The translations under genes were made by a program, and so were the position numbers. From Kitasatospora herbaricolor (GTDB taxonomy: Bacteria; Actinomycetota; Actinomycetes; Streptomycetales; Streptomycetaceae): a stretch of 64,000 bases of DNA. The stretch is taken from assembly GCF_030813695.1 (NCBI RefSeq), contig NZ_JAUSVA010000002.1:3906001-3970000 (forward strand), in the 5' to 3' direction. A model generated the notes under the pieces. The model was not told the DNA's origin and did no database searches. It saw nothing but the letters and a program-made list of their open reading frames with translations. Shown piece by piece: positions 35,015 through 44,400 of this stretch (positions within the stretch are counted from its first letter, which is position 1; every line of letters begins with the position of its first letter).

Positions 35015-35857
35015 ATGCACCACATCGTCAACACCGAGCAGGCGCAAGCGTGGAACGGCTACGAGGGCGACCACTGGGCCGACCACCACGACCGCTGGAA
35101 CGCCGTCAACGGGGGCTTCGACGATCCCCTGTTCACCGCCGCCGCGATCAACCCCCGCGACCATGTGCTCGACATCGGCTGCGGCGCCGGCCGGACCACC
35201 CGGCTGGCCGCCCGGCAGGCGGTCGACGGCCGGGCCCTCGGCGTCGACCTGTCCGCGCCGATGCTCGCCCGGGCCAGGGCCGAGGCCGCCGCCGAGGGCC
35301 TGGCGAACGCCGCCTTCGTCCAGGGCGACGCCCAGGTCCACCCCTTCGCCCCGGCCGCCTTCGACGTGGCCGTCAGCCGGTTCGCCACGATGTTCTTCGG
35401 CGACCCGGTCGCCGCGTTCGCCAACATCCGCGGCGCCCTGCGCCCCGGCGGCCGGCTGGCCTTCGTCTGCATGGGCGACCCCGGCCGCAACGACTGGCTG
35501 CGGGTGCTGACCGCGCTGGGCGAGCACCTGCCGGTGCCGCCGCCGCCCGCCCCGGGCGACCTGGGCATGTTCTCGCTCGCCGACCCCGGTCTCGTCCGGG
35601 AGGTGCTGACGGGCGCCGGGTACGCGAGCATCGGCGCCACCGCCGTCGAGGCCCCGATGCACTGGGGCCGGGACGCCGCCGACGCCGCCCGCTTCCTGCT
35701 CGGCTCCGGCCCGGCCCACCATCTGCTCGCCGGGGCCGACCGGGCCACCGCCCGCCTCGCCGAGGAGACGCTGACGGCCACCCTGAGGCCCCACGCCGGT
35801 CCGGCGGGCGTCCGGCTCCGGGGCGCGGCCCTGCTGGTCACCGCCATCGCGCCGTAG
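35015..35857 (+). CDS. Class I SAM-dependent methyltransferase
   Basis: 280 residues. SAM motif I is VLDIGCGAGRTTRLAARQAV, followed by LGVDLSAPMLARAR (acidic loop), FVQGDAQVHPFAPAAFDVAV (motif II region) and ALRPGGRLAFVCMGDP (post-motif). The N-terminal QAQAWNGYEGDHWADHHDRW helix is typical of small-molecule/UbiE-like enzymes. ATG at 35015 with GGAGGGAG 5 bases upstream. Controlled by the divergent TetR through the tandem operators. Substrate unknown; such TetR/methyltransferase pairs often detoxify or modify a small molecule, but nothing here identifies it. Confidence 0.87.
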   Translation: MHHIVNTEQAQAWNGYEGDHWADHHDRWNAVNGGFDDPLFTAAAINPRDHVLDIGCGAGRTTRLAARQAVDGRALGVDLSAPMLARARAEAAAEGLANAAFVQGDAQVHPFAPAAFDVAVSRFATMFFGDPVAAFANIRGALRPGGRLAFVCMGDPGRNDWLRVLTALGEHLPVPPPPAPGDLGMFSLADPGLVREVLTGAGYASIGATAVEAPMHWGRDAADAARFLLGSGPAHHLLAGADRATARLAEETLTATLRPHAGPAGVRLRGAALLVTAIAP

Positions 35858-35943
35858 CGGCGGCCGGCCCGCCCGGAGCCCTTACCGTCCCGGAACCCCT
35901 CCCGGCCCGGAACCCCTCCCGAGGGGCGGGCGGGTGCGGCGCC

Positions 35944-36669
35944 CTACTCCTCGATCGCCCCGCCGGTGGCCCGCAGGTGCTCACGGAACGTCAACCCCGG
36001 CTCGGCCTCGCGTGCGGCCAGGTAGTCGGCGAACCCGGTCTGCCGGCGCAGCGACGTCCCCGCCCGCATGGCGGCCGCCTGCCGTTCCTCGACGTCGCGG
36101 ATCGCCTCGCCCGCCGCCACGATCTCCCCCAGCCGCTCCCCCGGCAGGAAGATCACCCCGTCACCGTCGGCGACGGCCACATCGGCCGTCGTCACCGTCC
36201 ACGGCCCGACCCGGGCCCGCTCCAGGCCGTCCGGGAGCCGCCCGCCGACCTGGAGCGGGCCCGCCGGGGTGGCGCCGAGGGTGAAGACCGGCAGTCCGAT
36301 CCGCAGCAGATCCCGGGTGTCGCGGTGCAGGCCCCAGACCACGATGCCGGCCAGCCCGGCCCGTTGGACCTCCAGCACCGCCAGGTCACCGATGCACGCC
36401 TCGTCCGTCCGCCCCCCGTTGTCGATCACCAGCACGTCGCCCGGCCGGGAGAGCTCCAGCGCCTCGAAGAAGATGTCCACACTGCCGACGTGACGCACCG
36501 GCAGCACCCGCCCGGCACAGCGCATGCCACCGGCCACCGCCGTCAGCCCGGAGGGCCCGCAGCGCACCTGGAGCCCCAGGCGCACGCAGGCGTCCGCGAG
36601 ATGCGCGGTGGACAGTGCGGGGAGGGCGGACAGGACTGACGTCTCCACGGCCGGCGACCGGTCGCTCAT
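35944..36669 (-). CDS. RraA-like / 4-hydroxy-4-methyl-2-oxoglutarate aldolase family protein
   Basis: 241 residues. The family core is GDVLVIDNGGRTDEACIGDL, followed by AVLEVQRAGLAGIVVWGLHRD (the G-x-x-x-R-D motif that holds the divalent metal and oxaloacetate/HMG site in aldolases of this fold). The ATG at 36669 follows GGAG; a GTG three codons upstream overlaps that site. Members are either HMG/CHA aldolases or RraA-type RNase E inhibitors. The conserved Asp/Arg/Asp set favours an aldolase/decarboxylase, but the neighbours give no pathway. Convergent with the methyltransferase. Confidence 0.8.
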   Translation of the reverse strand: MSDRSPAVETSVLSALPALSTAHLADACVRLGLQVRCGPSGLTAVAGGMRCAGRVLPVRHVGSVDIFFEALELSRPGDVLVIDNGGRTDEACIGDLAVLEVQRAGLAGIVVWGLHRDTRDLLRIGLPVFTLGATPAGPLQVGGRLPDGLERARVGPWTVTTADVAVADGDGVIFLPGERLGEIVAAGEAIRDVEERQAAAMRAGTSLRRQTGFADYLAAREAEPGLTFREHLRATGGAIEE

Positions 36670-36888
36670 CGGCTTCACTCCGCTTTCCCGGGGGCCGGCG
36701 GGTGCCGGTCGGCTTCGCAGTCTCCTCCCCGGCCGCCGGGCAGGGCAAGGACCGTGGCCGCGCGGGCGGCGCAGCGCGGCAGCTGCGGCGCCGACACCCG
36801 CATCTCCTTCACCTGGACGGGCGCCAGGGTCGACCGGCCCGGGGCCTACCTGCTCGGGAGCCCCTGACCGGGCCGGCGGCGGAGGCCG

Positions 36889-37290
36889 TCAGCGGCCGCC
36901 GAACTTCTCGTCCGTGGAGACGATCTCGCGGCCGAGCGGCATCAGCGAGATCGGGATCATCTTCAGGTTCGCCCAGCCGAACGGGATCCCGATGATCGAC
37001 AGGAACAACGGGATGCTCGTCACCACGTGGGCGATCGCCAGCCAGATGCCCGCGAAGATCACCCAGATCACATTGCCCACCAGCGACGGGGCCCCCGCGT
37101 CGGACCGCTGGACCGTCGTCCGGCCGAACGGCCACAGGACGTAGCCGGCGATGCGGAAGGAGGCGATGCCGAACGGAATGGTGATGATCAAAATGCAGCA
37201 GACGATGCCGGCAATGGCGTAGCCGATGAACATCCAGATGCCGCAGAAGACCAGCCAGAGGACGTTGAGGATAAAGCCGATCACCTTCAT
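36889..37290 (-). CDS. YccF domain inner membrane protein
   Basis: 133 residues with two copies of the YccF repeat: MKVIGFILNVLWLVFCGIWM ... IITIPFGIASFRIAGYVLWP and LVGNVIWVIFAGIWLAIAHV ... IIGIPFGWANLKMIPISLMP, each ending PLG/PFGR. Four transmembrane helices. The ATG at 37290 is chosen from the repeat start; the in-frame extension to 37338 is basic and unlike the family. Function unknown; widespread. The 219 bp separating it from the RraA-like gene shows nothing convincing. Confidence 0.92.
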   Translation of the reverse strand: MKVIGFILNVLWLVFCGIWMFIGYAIAGIVCCILIITIPFGIASFRIAGYVLWPFGRTTVQRSDAGAPSLVGNVIWVIFAGIWLAIAHVVTSIPLFLSIIGIPFGWANLKMIPISLMPLGREIVSTDEKFGGR

Positions 37291-37405
37291 GGAACCCAGC
37301 CTCCCACGAGCCGCCCCCCGAGGCGCTTCGACGCTCACCCCGCCCCGTCCCCGCCGCCCGGGGCCGCGAAACCCCCGGAGGGAGGGCGGCGCCTCGGGGC
37401 ACGGA

Positions 37406-39127
37406 TCAGCCGAGCGGCTCGCGGGCGTTCTGCCGCCGGTCGAGTTCGGCGATGTCGGGGTGGTGCAGGTCGAAGGCCGGGGACTCGGAGCGGATGCGCG
37501 GGAGGGTCGGGAAGTTGTGCCGCGGCGGCGGGCAGGAGGTAGCCCACTCCAGTGACCGGCCGTAGCCCCACGGGTCGTCGACCTCGACCTTCTCGCCGTA
37601 CCTGGCGGTCCTCCAGACGTTGTAGAGGAACGGCAGGGTGGAGATCCCCAGCAGGAAGGAGCCGATGGTGGAGACGGTGTTCAGGGTGGTGAAGCCGTCC
37701 GAGGCCAGGTAGTCGGCGTAGCGGCGGGGCATGCCCTCGGCGCCGAGCCAGTGCTGGACCAGGAAGGTGGTGTGGAAGCCGACGAACAGAGTCCAGAAGT
37801 GGATCTTCCCGAGCTGTTCGTCGAGCATCCTGCCGGTCATCTTCGGCCACCAGAAATGGAAGCCGGCGAACATCGCGAAGACGACGGTGCCGAAGACCAC
37901 GTAGTGGAAGTGGGCGACGACGAAGTACGAGTCCGAGACGTGGAAGTCGATCGGCGGGGAGGCCAGCAGGACACCGGTGAGGCCGCCGAAGAGGAAGGTG
38001 ACCAGGAAGCCGATCGTCCAGAGCATCGGGGTCTCGAAGCTCAGCGAGCCCTTCCACATGGTGCCGACCCAGTTGAAGAACTTCACCCCGGTCGGGACGG
38101 CGATCAGCAGCGTCATGATCGAGAAGAACGGCAGCAGCACCTGCCCGGTGACGAACATGTGGTGCGCCCAGACCGTGATCGACAGGCCGGTGATGGCGAC
38201 GGTGGCCGCGATCAGGCCGGAGTAGCCGAAGATCGGCTTGCGGCTGAAGACCGGGATGATCTCGGTGACGATGCCGAAGAACGGCAGCGCGATGATGTAG
38301 ACCTCGGGGTGGCCGAAGAACCAGAACAGGTGCTGCCAGAGCAGCGCCCCGCCGTTGGCCGGGTCGAAGACGTGAGCGCCGAACTTGCGGTCCGCCTCCA
38401 GCGCGAGCAGGGCGGCGGCCAGCACCGGGAAGGCGAAGAGCACCAGGACGCTGGTGAGCAGGATGTTCCAGACGAAGATCGGCATCCGGAACATGGTCAG
38501 GCCCGGCGCCCGGAGGCAGATGATCGTGGTGATGAAGTTGACCGCGCCCATGATCGTCCCGAAGCCGGAAAGCGTCAGCCCCATGATCCACATGTCGCCG
38601 CCGATGCCCGGCGAGTGGATCGCGCTGTTCAGCGGCGCGTAGGCGAACCAGCCGAAGTCGGCGGCGCCGTCCGGGGTCAGGAAACCGGCCACCACGATCG
38701 TCGAGCCGAACAGGTAGAACCAGTACGCGACCATGTTCAGCCGGGGGAAGGCGACATCGGGCGCGCCGATCTGCAACGGCATGATCCAGTTGGCGAAGCC
38801 CGCGAAGAGCGGGGTCGCGAACATCAGCAGCATGATCGTGCCGTGCATGGTGAACAGCTGGTTGTACTGCTCGTTGGACAGCAGCTGCAGCCCGGGCCGG
38901 GCCAGCTCGGCCCGCATCAGCAGTGCCATCACCCCGCCGACCAGGAAGAACCCGAACGAGGTGGTCAGGTAGAGGGTGCCGATCCGCTTGTGGTCGGTGG
39001 TGGTCAGCCACGAGACCAGCACCCGCCCCCGGCGCCCCCGGCGGGCCCCCGGGTCGTGGCCCCGGCGGGGGCGGAGCGGTCGCTGCGGGCCGCGGCCGGG
39101 CACTTCGGTTCTCGGCAGAAGGGTCAT
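37406..39127 (-). CDS. ctaD: Cytochrome c oxidase subunit I (aa3-type), stand-alone copy
   Basis: Heme-copper subunit reducing O2 in the cytoplasmic membrane. 573 residues, 12 transmembrane helices. The heme a ligand His is in [14 protein letters not shown]; the CuB/Tyr site is in [19 protein letters not shown]; the CuB His pair is in [10 protein letters not shown]; the heme a/a3 His pair is in [11 protein letters not shown]. The K-channel Lys region (TGVKFFNW) is present. ATG at 39127. The N-terminal ~35 residues are Arg/Pro-rich, unlike the main ctaD copies. No ctaC, ctaE or qcr genes lie nearby, so this is the second, isolated copy seen in some streptomycetes, which would need subunits from elsewhere. 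Confidence 0.95.
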   Translation of the reverse strand: MTLLPRTEVPGRGPQRPLRPRRGHDPGARRGRRGRVLVSWLTTTDHKRIGTLYLTTSFGFFLVGGVMALLMRAELARPGLQLLSNEQYNQLFTMHGTIMLLMFATPLFAGFANWIMPLQIGAPDVAFPRLNMVAYWFYLFGSTIVVAGFLTPDGAADFGWFAYAPLNSAIHSPGIGGDMWIMGLTLSGFGTIMGAVNFITTIICLRAPGLTMFRMPIFVWNILLTSVLVLFAFPVLAAALLALEADRKFGAHVFDPANGGALLWQHLFWFFGHPEVYIIALPFFGIVTEIIPVFSRKPIFGYSGLIAATVAITGLSITVWAHHMFVTGQVLLPFFSIMTLLIAVPTGVKFFNWVGTMWKGSLSFETPMLWTIGFLVTFLFGGLTGVLLASPPIDFHVSDSYFVVAHFHYVVFGTVVFAMFAGFHFWWPKMTGRMLDEQLGKIHFWTLFVGFHTTFLVQHWLGAEGMPRRYADYLASDGFTTLNTVSTIGSFLLGISTLPFLYNVWRTARYGEKVEVDDPWGYGRSLEWATSCPPPRHNFPTLPRIRSESPAFDLHHPDIAELDRRQNAREPLG

Positions 39128-39301
39128 GGCTCCGCACCTTCCTGGGCACCGTCGCGAGTGGTCCGTCAAGCACTACCAGTCACGGTTGCCGGGAGCGTGC
39201 GGCACGCCGGGGCGCGGCGGGGCGGCGTCAGCCGAACGCGGCCGCACACCGGCCGCGCCGCAGCACCGGGGGAAGGCCCCCGCCCGGCCGCGCGGAGCTT
39301 C

Positions 39302-40192
39302 TCAGCTCCGGGCCCGCTGCGTCGCCGCGATGCACAGCAGGACGGCGAGGGCGGTGACCGGGGCGGCCGGCGGCAGCTCCTCCCCCAGCAGCAGGACGGC
39401 CCACACCAGCGTCAGACCGGGCTGGGCGAGCTGCAGCTGACTGGCCTTCGGCACGCCGATCTCGGCCATGCCCCGGTACCAGACCACGAATCCGCCGAAC
39501 TGCGAGACCGCCGCCGTGTACGCCAGCCCGCCGACCGCCCCGGCCGACAGGTGGACGGGTTCGACCGCCAGGGCCAGGACCGCCGCAGGCACCGTGACGG
39601 GCAGCGAGGCCACCACCGCCCAGCCGATCACCTGCCAGCCCGGCATCTCCCGGGAGAGCCGCCCGCCCTCCGCGTACCCGGCGGCGCAGACCAGCAGGGC
39701 CCCGAAGAGGTACAGGTCCGCCACGGCCGGCCGGCCGTGGCTCTGCTGGAGGGTGAAGCCCAGCACGGCGGCCGCGCCGGCCAGCGCGGCGCACCAGAAG
39801 GCGCGGGAGGGCCGGGCGCCGGTACGGGCGGCCGAGACCGCGGCGGTGGCCAGCGGCAGGATGCCGACCACGACGGCGGTGTGGGCGGTCGAGGAGGTCT
39901 GCAGGGCCAGGGTGGTCAGCAGCGGGAAGCCCAGCACGCAACCGGCCGCCACGACGAGCAGCCCGGGCCAGTACCGGCGGGCCGGGACGGGCACCCGGGC
40001 GGCGGCCAGGCAGCCCAGGGCGAGGACGCCGGCCAGCACCCCGCGCAGGCCGGTCGCCGTCCAGGGGCCGAAGCCGGTCAGGGCGCCGGCGGTGGCGGGG
40101 AAGCTGAAGGAGAAGCAGAGGACGCCGAGGGCCGCGAGCAGGGTGCCCGGGCGGGACGCACCGGCGGTCCGGCGAGTCACCGCTATCGTCAT
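39302..40192 (-). CDS. EamA/DMT-family transporter
   Basis: 296 residues from ATG 40192 (MTIAVTRRTAGAS), ten predicted transmembrane helices in two EamA repeats (first ATGLRGVLAGVLALGCLAAA ..., second QFGGFVVWYRGMAEIGVPKA then SQLQLAQPGLTLVWAVLLLG). An ATG ten codons upstream (40222) would overlap the start codon of the divergent regulator and is rejected. Likely exporter of amino acids or similar metabolites, judging by its MocR-type divergent regulator; substrate unknown. No ribosome site, so a leaderless mRNA is possible. Confidence 0.85.
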   Translation of the reverse strand: MTIAVTRRTAGASRPGTLLAALGVLCFSFSFPATAGALTGFGPWTATGLRGVLAGVLALGCLAAARVPVPARRYWPGLLVVAAGCVLGFPLLTTLALQTSSTAHTAVVVGILPLATAAVSAARTGARPSRAFWCAALAGAAAVLGFTLQQSHGRPAVADLYLFGALLVCAAGYAEGGRLSREMPGWQVIGWAVVASLPVTVPAAVLALAVEPVHLSAGAVGGLAYTAAVSQFGGFVVWYRGMAEIGVPKASQLQLAQPGLTLVWAVLLLGEELPPAAPVTALAVLLCIAATQRARS

Positions 40193-40220
40193 GGGGCTGG
40201 TAGCGCTATCTTGTGCCGTC
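40193..40220. promoter_or_regulatory. 28-bp divergent promoter/operator spacer
   Basis: The whole gap between the DMT exporter start (40192, minus) and the MocR-type regulator start (40221, plus). It contains GGTAGCGCTATC (AGCGCT palindrome) and TATCTT at 40207-40212, 8 bp before the regulator ATG, in -10 position for a leaderless transcript. Both promoters must extend into the coding regions. Confidence 0.45.
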
Positions 40221-41654
40221 ATGAATGAGCCTAGCAGCGTCCATGAACTGGCCGACAGTCTTCGTCGCGATCTCGACCGCTACTCCGAAGGGGAGAAGCT
40301 GCCGTCGAGCCGGGTGCTGGTGGGGCGTCACCAGGTGAGCCCGGTGACGGTCTCCCGGGCGATCGCGGTGCTGGTCGCCGAGGGGCTGGTGGTGGCCCGG
40401 CCAGGCGCCGGCGTGTTCCGGGCGCCGCGGGCCGGCGCCGGTGCCCACCGGGGCGACCTCTCCTGGCAGGAGGTGGCGCTGAGCGCCGAGGTCGGCACCG
40501 CCAACCCCGGCGTCGGCGGCCTGCTCACCACCCTCACCGTCCCCCCGCCGGACGTGATCGACCTGAACGGCGGCTATCCGCACTCCTCGCTGCTGCCGGA
40601 GCGCACGCTGGCCGGCGCGCTGGCCCGGGCCGGGCGGCGGCCGGGTGCCTGGGGGCGGCCGCCGGTGGACGGACTGACCGAGCTGCGGGCCTGGTTCGCC
40701 CGGGACATCGGTGGGCCCGGCGGGTCGCTGAGCGCCGCCGAGGTGCTGGTGACGGCGGGCGGCCAGAGCGCGCTGACCACCGCCCTGCGCTCCCTGGTGG
40801 CGCCGGGTGCGCCCGTCCTGGTCGAGTCGCCCACCTACCCGGGGACGCTCGCCGTCGCCCGGGCCGCCGGGCTGCGTCCGGTGCCCGTCCCGGTGGACGC
40901 CGACGGCGTCCGCACCGATCTGCTCGCGGAGGCCTTCGAGGCCACCCGTGCCCGGGCCTTCGTCTGCCAGCCGCTGTTCCAGAACCCGACCGGCGCGGTG
41001 CTGTCGGCGCGGCGCCGGGCCGAGGTGCTGCGGATCGCCCGGGCGGCCGGTGCCTTCGTGATCGAGGACGACTTCGCCCGCCGGCTGGTCCACGCGGACT
41101 GCGCCCCGCTGCCCCGGCCGCTGGCGGCCGAGGACCCGGACGGGGTGGTGGTGCACGTCCGTTCGCTGACCAAGGCCGCCTCGCCCAGCCTGCGGGTGGC
41201 GGCGCTCACCGCGCGCGGCCCGGCCATGGAGCGGCTGCGGGCCGTCCAGGTGGTGGACAGCTTCTTCGTCCCGCGCCCGCTCCAGGAGGCGACCCTGGAG
41301 CTGGTCGGGGACCCGGGCTGGGCGCGGCACCTGCGCACCCTGGCGGCCGAGCTGCGGGACCGCCGGGAGGCCGCGGTCGCCGCGCTGCGCCGGGGACTGC
41401 CGGGGCTGCTCGGGCCGGCCGTCCCGACCGGCGGGTACCACCTCTGGCTGCGGCTGCCGGACGGCGCGGACGAGGCCACCGTCGCCGCCGCGGCCCTGCG
41501 CGCCGGGGTCGGCGTGACCCCGGGGCGGCCCTACTTCGGGGCCGAACCGTCCGGCCCGCACCTGCGGCTGAGCTACGCGGCGGCGGAGAGCGCCGCCCAG
41601 GTGGCCGAGGGCGTCGAGCGGCTGCGCCGGGCCTACGCGGAGGACGCCTCCTGA
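40221..41654 (+). CDS. MocR-type regulator (GntR helix-turn-helix fused to class I aminotransferase fold)
   Basis: 477 residues. N-terminal GntR winged helix (LPSSRVLVGRHQVSPVTVSR AIAVLVAEGLV split across about 27-57), linker, then an aminotransferase-like domain with ESPTYPGTLAVARAAG, QPLFQNPTGAVLS (PLP ring contacts) and the PLP Schiff-base Lys318 in SLTKAASPSLR. MocR proteins sense PLP/amino-acid-derived ligands and usually activate or repress a divergent gene, here the DMT exporter, as with PdxR or amino-acid exporters. ATG 40221; no Shine-Dalgarno. Confidence 0.9.
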   Translation: MNEPSSVHELADSLRRDLDRYSEGEKLPSSRVLVGRHQVSPVTVSRAIAVLVAEGLVVARPGAGVFRAPRAGAGAHRGDLSWQEVALSAEVGTANPGVGGLLTTLTVPPPDVIDLNGGYPHSSLLPERTLAGALARAGRRPGAWGRPPVDGLTELRAWFARDIGGPGGSLSAAEVLVTAGGQSALTTALRSLVAPGAPVLVESPTYPGTLAVARAAGLRPVPVPVDADGVRTDLLAEAFEATRARAFVCQPLFQNPTGAVLSARRRAEVLRIARAAGAFVIEDDFARRLVHADCAPLPRPLAAEDPDGVVVHVRSLTKAASPSLRVAALTARGPAMERLRAVQVVDSFFVPRPLQEATLELVGDPGWARHLRTLAAELRDRREAAVAALRRGLPGLLGPAVPTGGYHLWLRLPDGADEATVAAAALRAGVGVTPGRPYFGAEPSGPHLRLSYAAAESAAQVAEGVERLRRAYAEDAS

Positions 41655-41720
41655 GGCCGCCCGGCCGCGGACCGCACCGGCCGTGACGGCCGCGGGGCCG
41701 GGCCGGCCGTGACGGCCGGG

Positions 41721-42584
41721 TCAGCCGCGGTGACCGGCCATCCGCTCCAGGCGGGCGATCCGCTCGGCCATCGGCGGGTGGGTGGAGAACAGCCGGGCGC
41801 CGGCCTCGCCGGGGCGGAACGGACTGGCGATCATCATGTGGCTGGCGGTCTGCAGCTGCGGCTCGGGCGGCAGCGGCAGCTGCTTGGTGCCGACGTCGAG
41901 CTTGCGCAGGGCGCTCGCCAGGGCCAGCGGGTCGCCGGTGATCCGGGCGCCGTCCGCGTCGGCCTGGAACTCCCGGGAGCGGCTGACCGCCAGCTGGATC
42001 AGGCCGGCGGCGAGCGGGCCGAGGATCATGATCGCGAGGATCCCGAAGAGGCCCGGGCCGTCGTCGTCCTCGCTGCGGCCGAACGGCACCAGCCAGGCGA
42101 AGTGCACCAGGAACATCACCGCCGAGGCGAGCGCCCCGGCCACCGACGAGATCAGGATGTCGCGGTTGTAGACGTGGCTCAGCTCGTGCCCGAGCACCCC
42201 GCGCAGTTCGCGTTCGTCCAGCAGCTGCAGGATGCCGTCGGTGCAGCAGACGGCGGCGTTGCGCGGGTTGCGGCCGGTGGCGAAGGCGTTCGGGGCGGGG
42301 GTCGGCGAGATGTAGAGGCGGGGCATCGGCTGGCGGGCGGAGGTGGAGAGCTCGCGGACGATCCGGTACAGCCGGGGCGCCTCGATCTCGCTCACCGGGC
42401 GGGCCCGCATGGCGCGCAGGGCCAGCTTGTCGCTGTTCCAGTAGGCGTAGGCGTTGGTGCCGACCGCGACCACCAGAGCGACCACGAAGCCGGCCCGGCC
42501 GAAGAAACTGCCGATGACCAGGATCAGCGCAGAAAGGCCGCCGAGCAGTACGGCGGTCCTCAGTCCGTTGTGCCGGTGATGCAC
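41721..42584 (-). CDS. htpX: M48 membrane zinc metalloprotease HtpX
   Basis: Membrane quality-control protease. 287 residues: two N-terminal transmembrane helices ([34 protein letters not shown]), the catalytic motif HELSH (His133, Glu134, His137), two more helices, and the third zinc ligand Glu205 in [15 protein letters not shown] at 42584 with GGAGGG 7 bases upstream. The frame is open far upstream through nuoN, but that is antisense-free read-through without coding character in this frame. Last gene of the block, 200 bp downstream of nuoN; in other streptomycetes I recall htpX also flanking the second nuo cluster. Confidence 0.94.
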   Translation of the reverse strand: MHHRHNGLRTAVLLGGLSALILVIGSFFGRAGFVVALVVAVGTNAYAYWNSDKLALRAMRARPVSEIEAPRLYRIVRELSTSARQPMPRLYISPTPAPNAFATGRNPRNAAVCCTDGILQLLDERELRGVLGHELSHVYNRDILISSVAGALASAVMFLVHFAWLVPFGRSEDDDGPGLFGILAIMILGPLAAGLIQLAVSRSREFQADADGARITGDPLALASALRKLDVGTKQLPLPPEPQLQTASHMMIASPFRPGEAGARLFSTHPPMAERIARLERMAGHRG

Positions 42585-42784
42585 GGCAGGCCCTCCAGGT
42601 GGTGCGGTGGGAAGCCTTCTGTCTTGTCCCCGTGCCGGATCAACGGACGGACGCGGGGGCCTTGTTCCCTTGTGCCCTCCGCGGTCCTCCCACGCCCCGG
42701 GCCGGCCGGGCCGGGGGCGCGCCCGGACGGCAGCACGGACCGCCCGGCCGGTGCCCCCGCCGCCGGGCGCGGGCCGGGCCGGGC

Positions 42785-44398
42785 TCAGAACAGGCTGCCG
42801 CCCGCCACCTGGAGCACCAGCTGCGGGAGCACCGACAGCACGACCGCCGCGGAGGCGGTGAGGGCGACGGTGGCCGTCAGCGAGGCGGGCAGCCGCAGGG
42901 CCGGTGCGGCGGCCTCGGCGACGGTGGCCGGTGCGGCGGCCGGCCCGGGGGAGAACAGCTTCGCCGTCCAGACCAGGTAGTAGAAGAGCGCGATCACCAC
43001 GTTGGCGGCCATCACCACGGCCAGCCAGCCGAGGCCGGCGTCGACGGCGGCCCGGAAGACCACCACCTTGCCGAACAGGCCGATCACCCCGGGCGGCAGC
43101 CCGGCCAGGCAGAGCAGGAAGAAGGCCAGCGCCAGGGCCGTCCAGCGACGGGTGGCGAACAGCCCGCGGTAGTCGTCCAGCCGGTTGCCGGTCGAGCGGC
43201 CGACCACGGCGGCCACCGCGAAGGCGCCGAGGTTCACCACCCCGTAGATCAGGCCGTACGCGGCGGTGGCGCCCAGCGCGTCCGGGCCGGGGCGGTAGCC
43301 CGCGGCGGCGATCGGCACCAGCAGGTACCCGGCCTGGCCGACCGAGGACCAGGCCAGCAGGCGGACGGCGCCGTGCTCGGTGTCGGGGCGCTGGCGCAGC
43401 GCGGCGACGTTGCCGGCCGTCATGGTGAGCGCGGCCAGCACCGCGAGCACCAGGCCCCAGCTGTGGCCGTACGCGCGGAACCCGATGCTGGTGACCAGCG
43501 CGAGCCCCGCCAGGCCCGCGGCCTTGCCGACCACCGAGAGGTAGCCGGCCACCGGGAGCGGGGCGCCGACATAGGTGTCGGGCACCCAGAAGTGGAACGG
43601 CACCACGGCGACCTTGAAGGCGAAGCCGACCAGCACGAGCACCGCACCGGCCTCGGCCACCGGCTTCAGCTGCCCGGGCGCGTGCGGCAGGGCGTCCGCG
43701 ATCACGCCGAGGTGCAGGCTGCCGGTGGCGGCGTAGACGAAGCTGACGCCGAGCAGCATCACGGCGGTCGCGGTCACCGAGGAGAGGAAGAACTTCAGCG
43801 CGGCCTCGGCGCCCCGGCCGTCCCGGCGCAGCGCGACCAGCGCGAAGGCGGGCAGCGAGGCGACCTCCAGGGCGACGACCAGGGTCGCCAGGTCGCGGGC
43901 GGCAGGCAGCAGGGCCGCACCGGAGGCGCTGCTGAGCAGCAGGAACCAGTACTCGCCGCCGGGCAGCTCCGCCTCGTCCACGGTGTGCACCGAGAGCAGG
44001 GCGGCGATCAGCGCGCCGCCGAGCGCGAGCAGCTGGAAGACCAGCGCGAAGTGGTCGGCGACGTAGCTGCAGCCGGCGGCGCCCTGGACGTCCTGGAGGC
44101 AGAAGGTGCTGCGGGGGGTGCCGCCGGTGAGCGGCAGCAGGGCGGCGACGGCGAGGGCGAGTCCGGCGACGGCGAGAGCGCCGAGCAGCTTCTTGCGGCG
44201 CTCGGGCAGGAAGAGGTCGGCGAGCAGGACGGCCAGGCCGGCCAGTGCGGCGATCAGCGGCGGCGCGACGGCGACCCAGTCGACGGACTGGATGAGGCCG
44301 CCCGGGTCGGCGACGGCGAGGGAGGTCACAGTGGGCTGCCCCGTGAGGTGAGAGCTGAGCTGCGGACCGAACGTGGTGGCGAGCTGGGCGGCGGGCAT
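42785..44398 (-). CDS. nuoN: Complex I antiporter-like subunit NuoN (second nuo cluster)
   Basis: 537 residues, about 14 transmembrane helices. Antiporter-family motif [20 protein letters not shown] with the conserved Lys in VGKAAG, plus [15 protein letters not shown] (helix 5 Glu). It starts [18 protein letters not shown] at ATG 44398, two bases after the nuoM stop, so it is coupled. Proton-pumping arm subunit. Last gene of the nuo2 operon. Confidence 0.93.
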   Translation of the reverse strand: MPAAQLATTFGPQLSSHLTGQPTVTSLAVADPGGLIQSVDWVAVAPPLIAALAGLAVLLADLFLPERRKKLLGALAVAGLALAVAALLPLTGGTPRSTFCLQDVQGAAGCSYVADHFALVFQLLALGGALIAALLSVHTVDEAELPGGEYWFLLLSSASGAALLPAARDLATLVVALEVASLPAFALVALRRDGRGAEAALKFFLSSVTATAVMLLGVSFVYAATGSLHLGVIADALPHAPGQLKPVAEAGAVLVLVGFAFKVAVVPFHFWVPDTYVGAPLPVAGYLSVVGKAAGLAGLALVTSIGFRAYGHSWGLVLAVLAALTMTAGNVAALRQRPDTEHGAVRLLAWSSVGQAGYLLVPIAAAGYRPGPDALGATAAYGLIYGVVNLGAFAVAAVVGRSTGNRLDDYRGLFATRRWTALALAFFLLCLAGLPPGVIGLFGKVVVFRAAVDAGLGWLAVVMAANVVIALFYYLVWTAKLFSPGPAAAPATVAEAAAPALRLPASLTATVALTASAAVVLSVLPQLVLQVAGGSLF

Positions 44399-44400
44399 GG

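Noticed and set aside
36778..36867. Plus-strand reading ending in a sequence like FTWTGARVDRPGAYLLGSP followed by TGA
   Set aside because: Looks like a possible gene tail, but only ~28 residues are readable, no start or family match exists, and the neighbours do not explain it.
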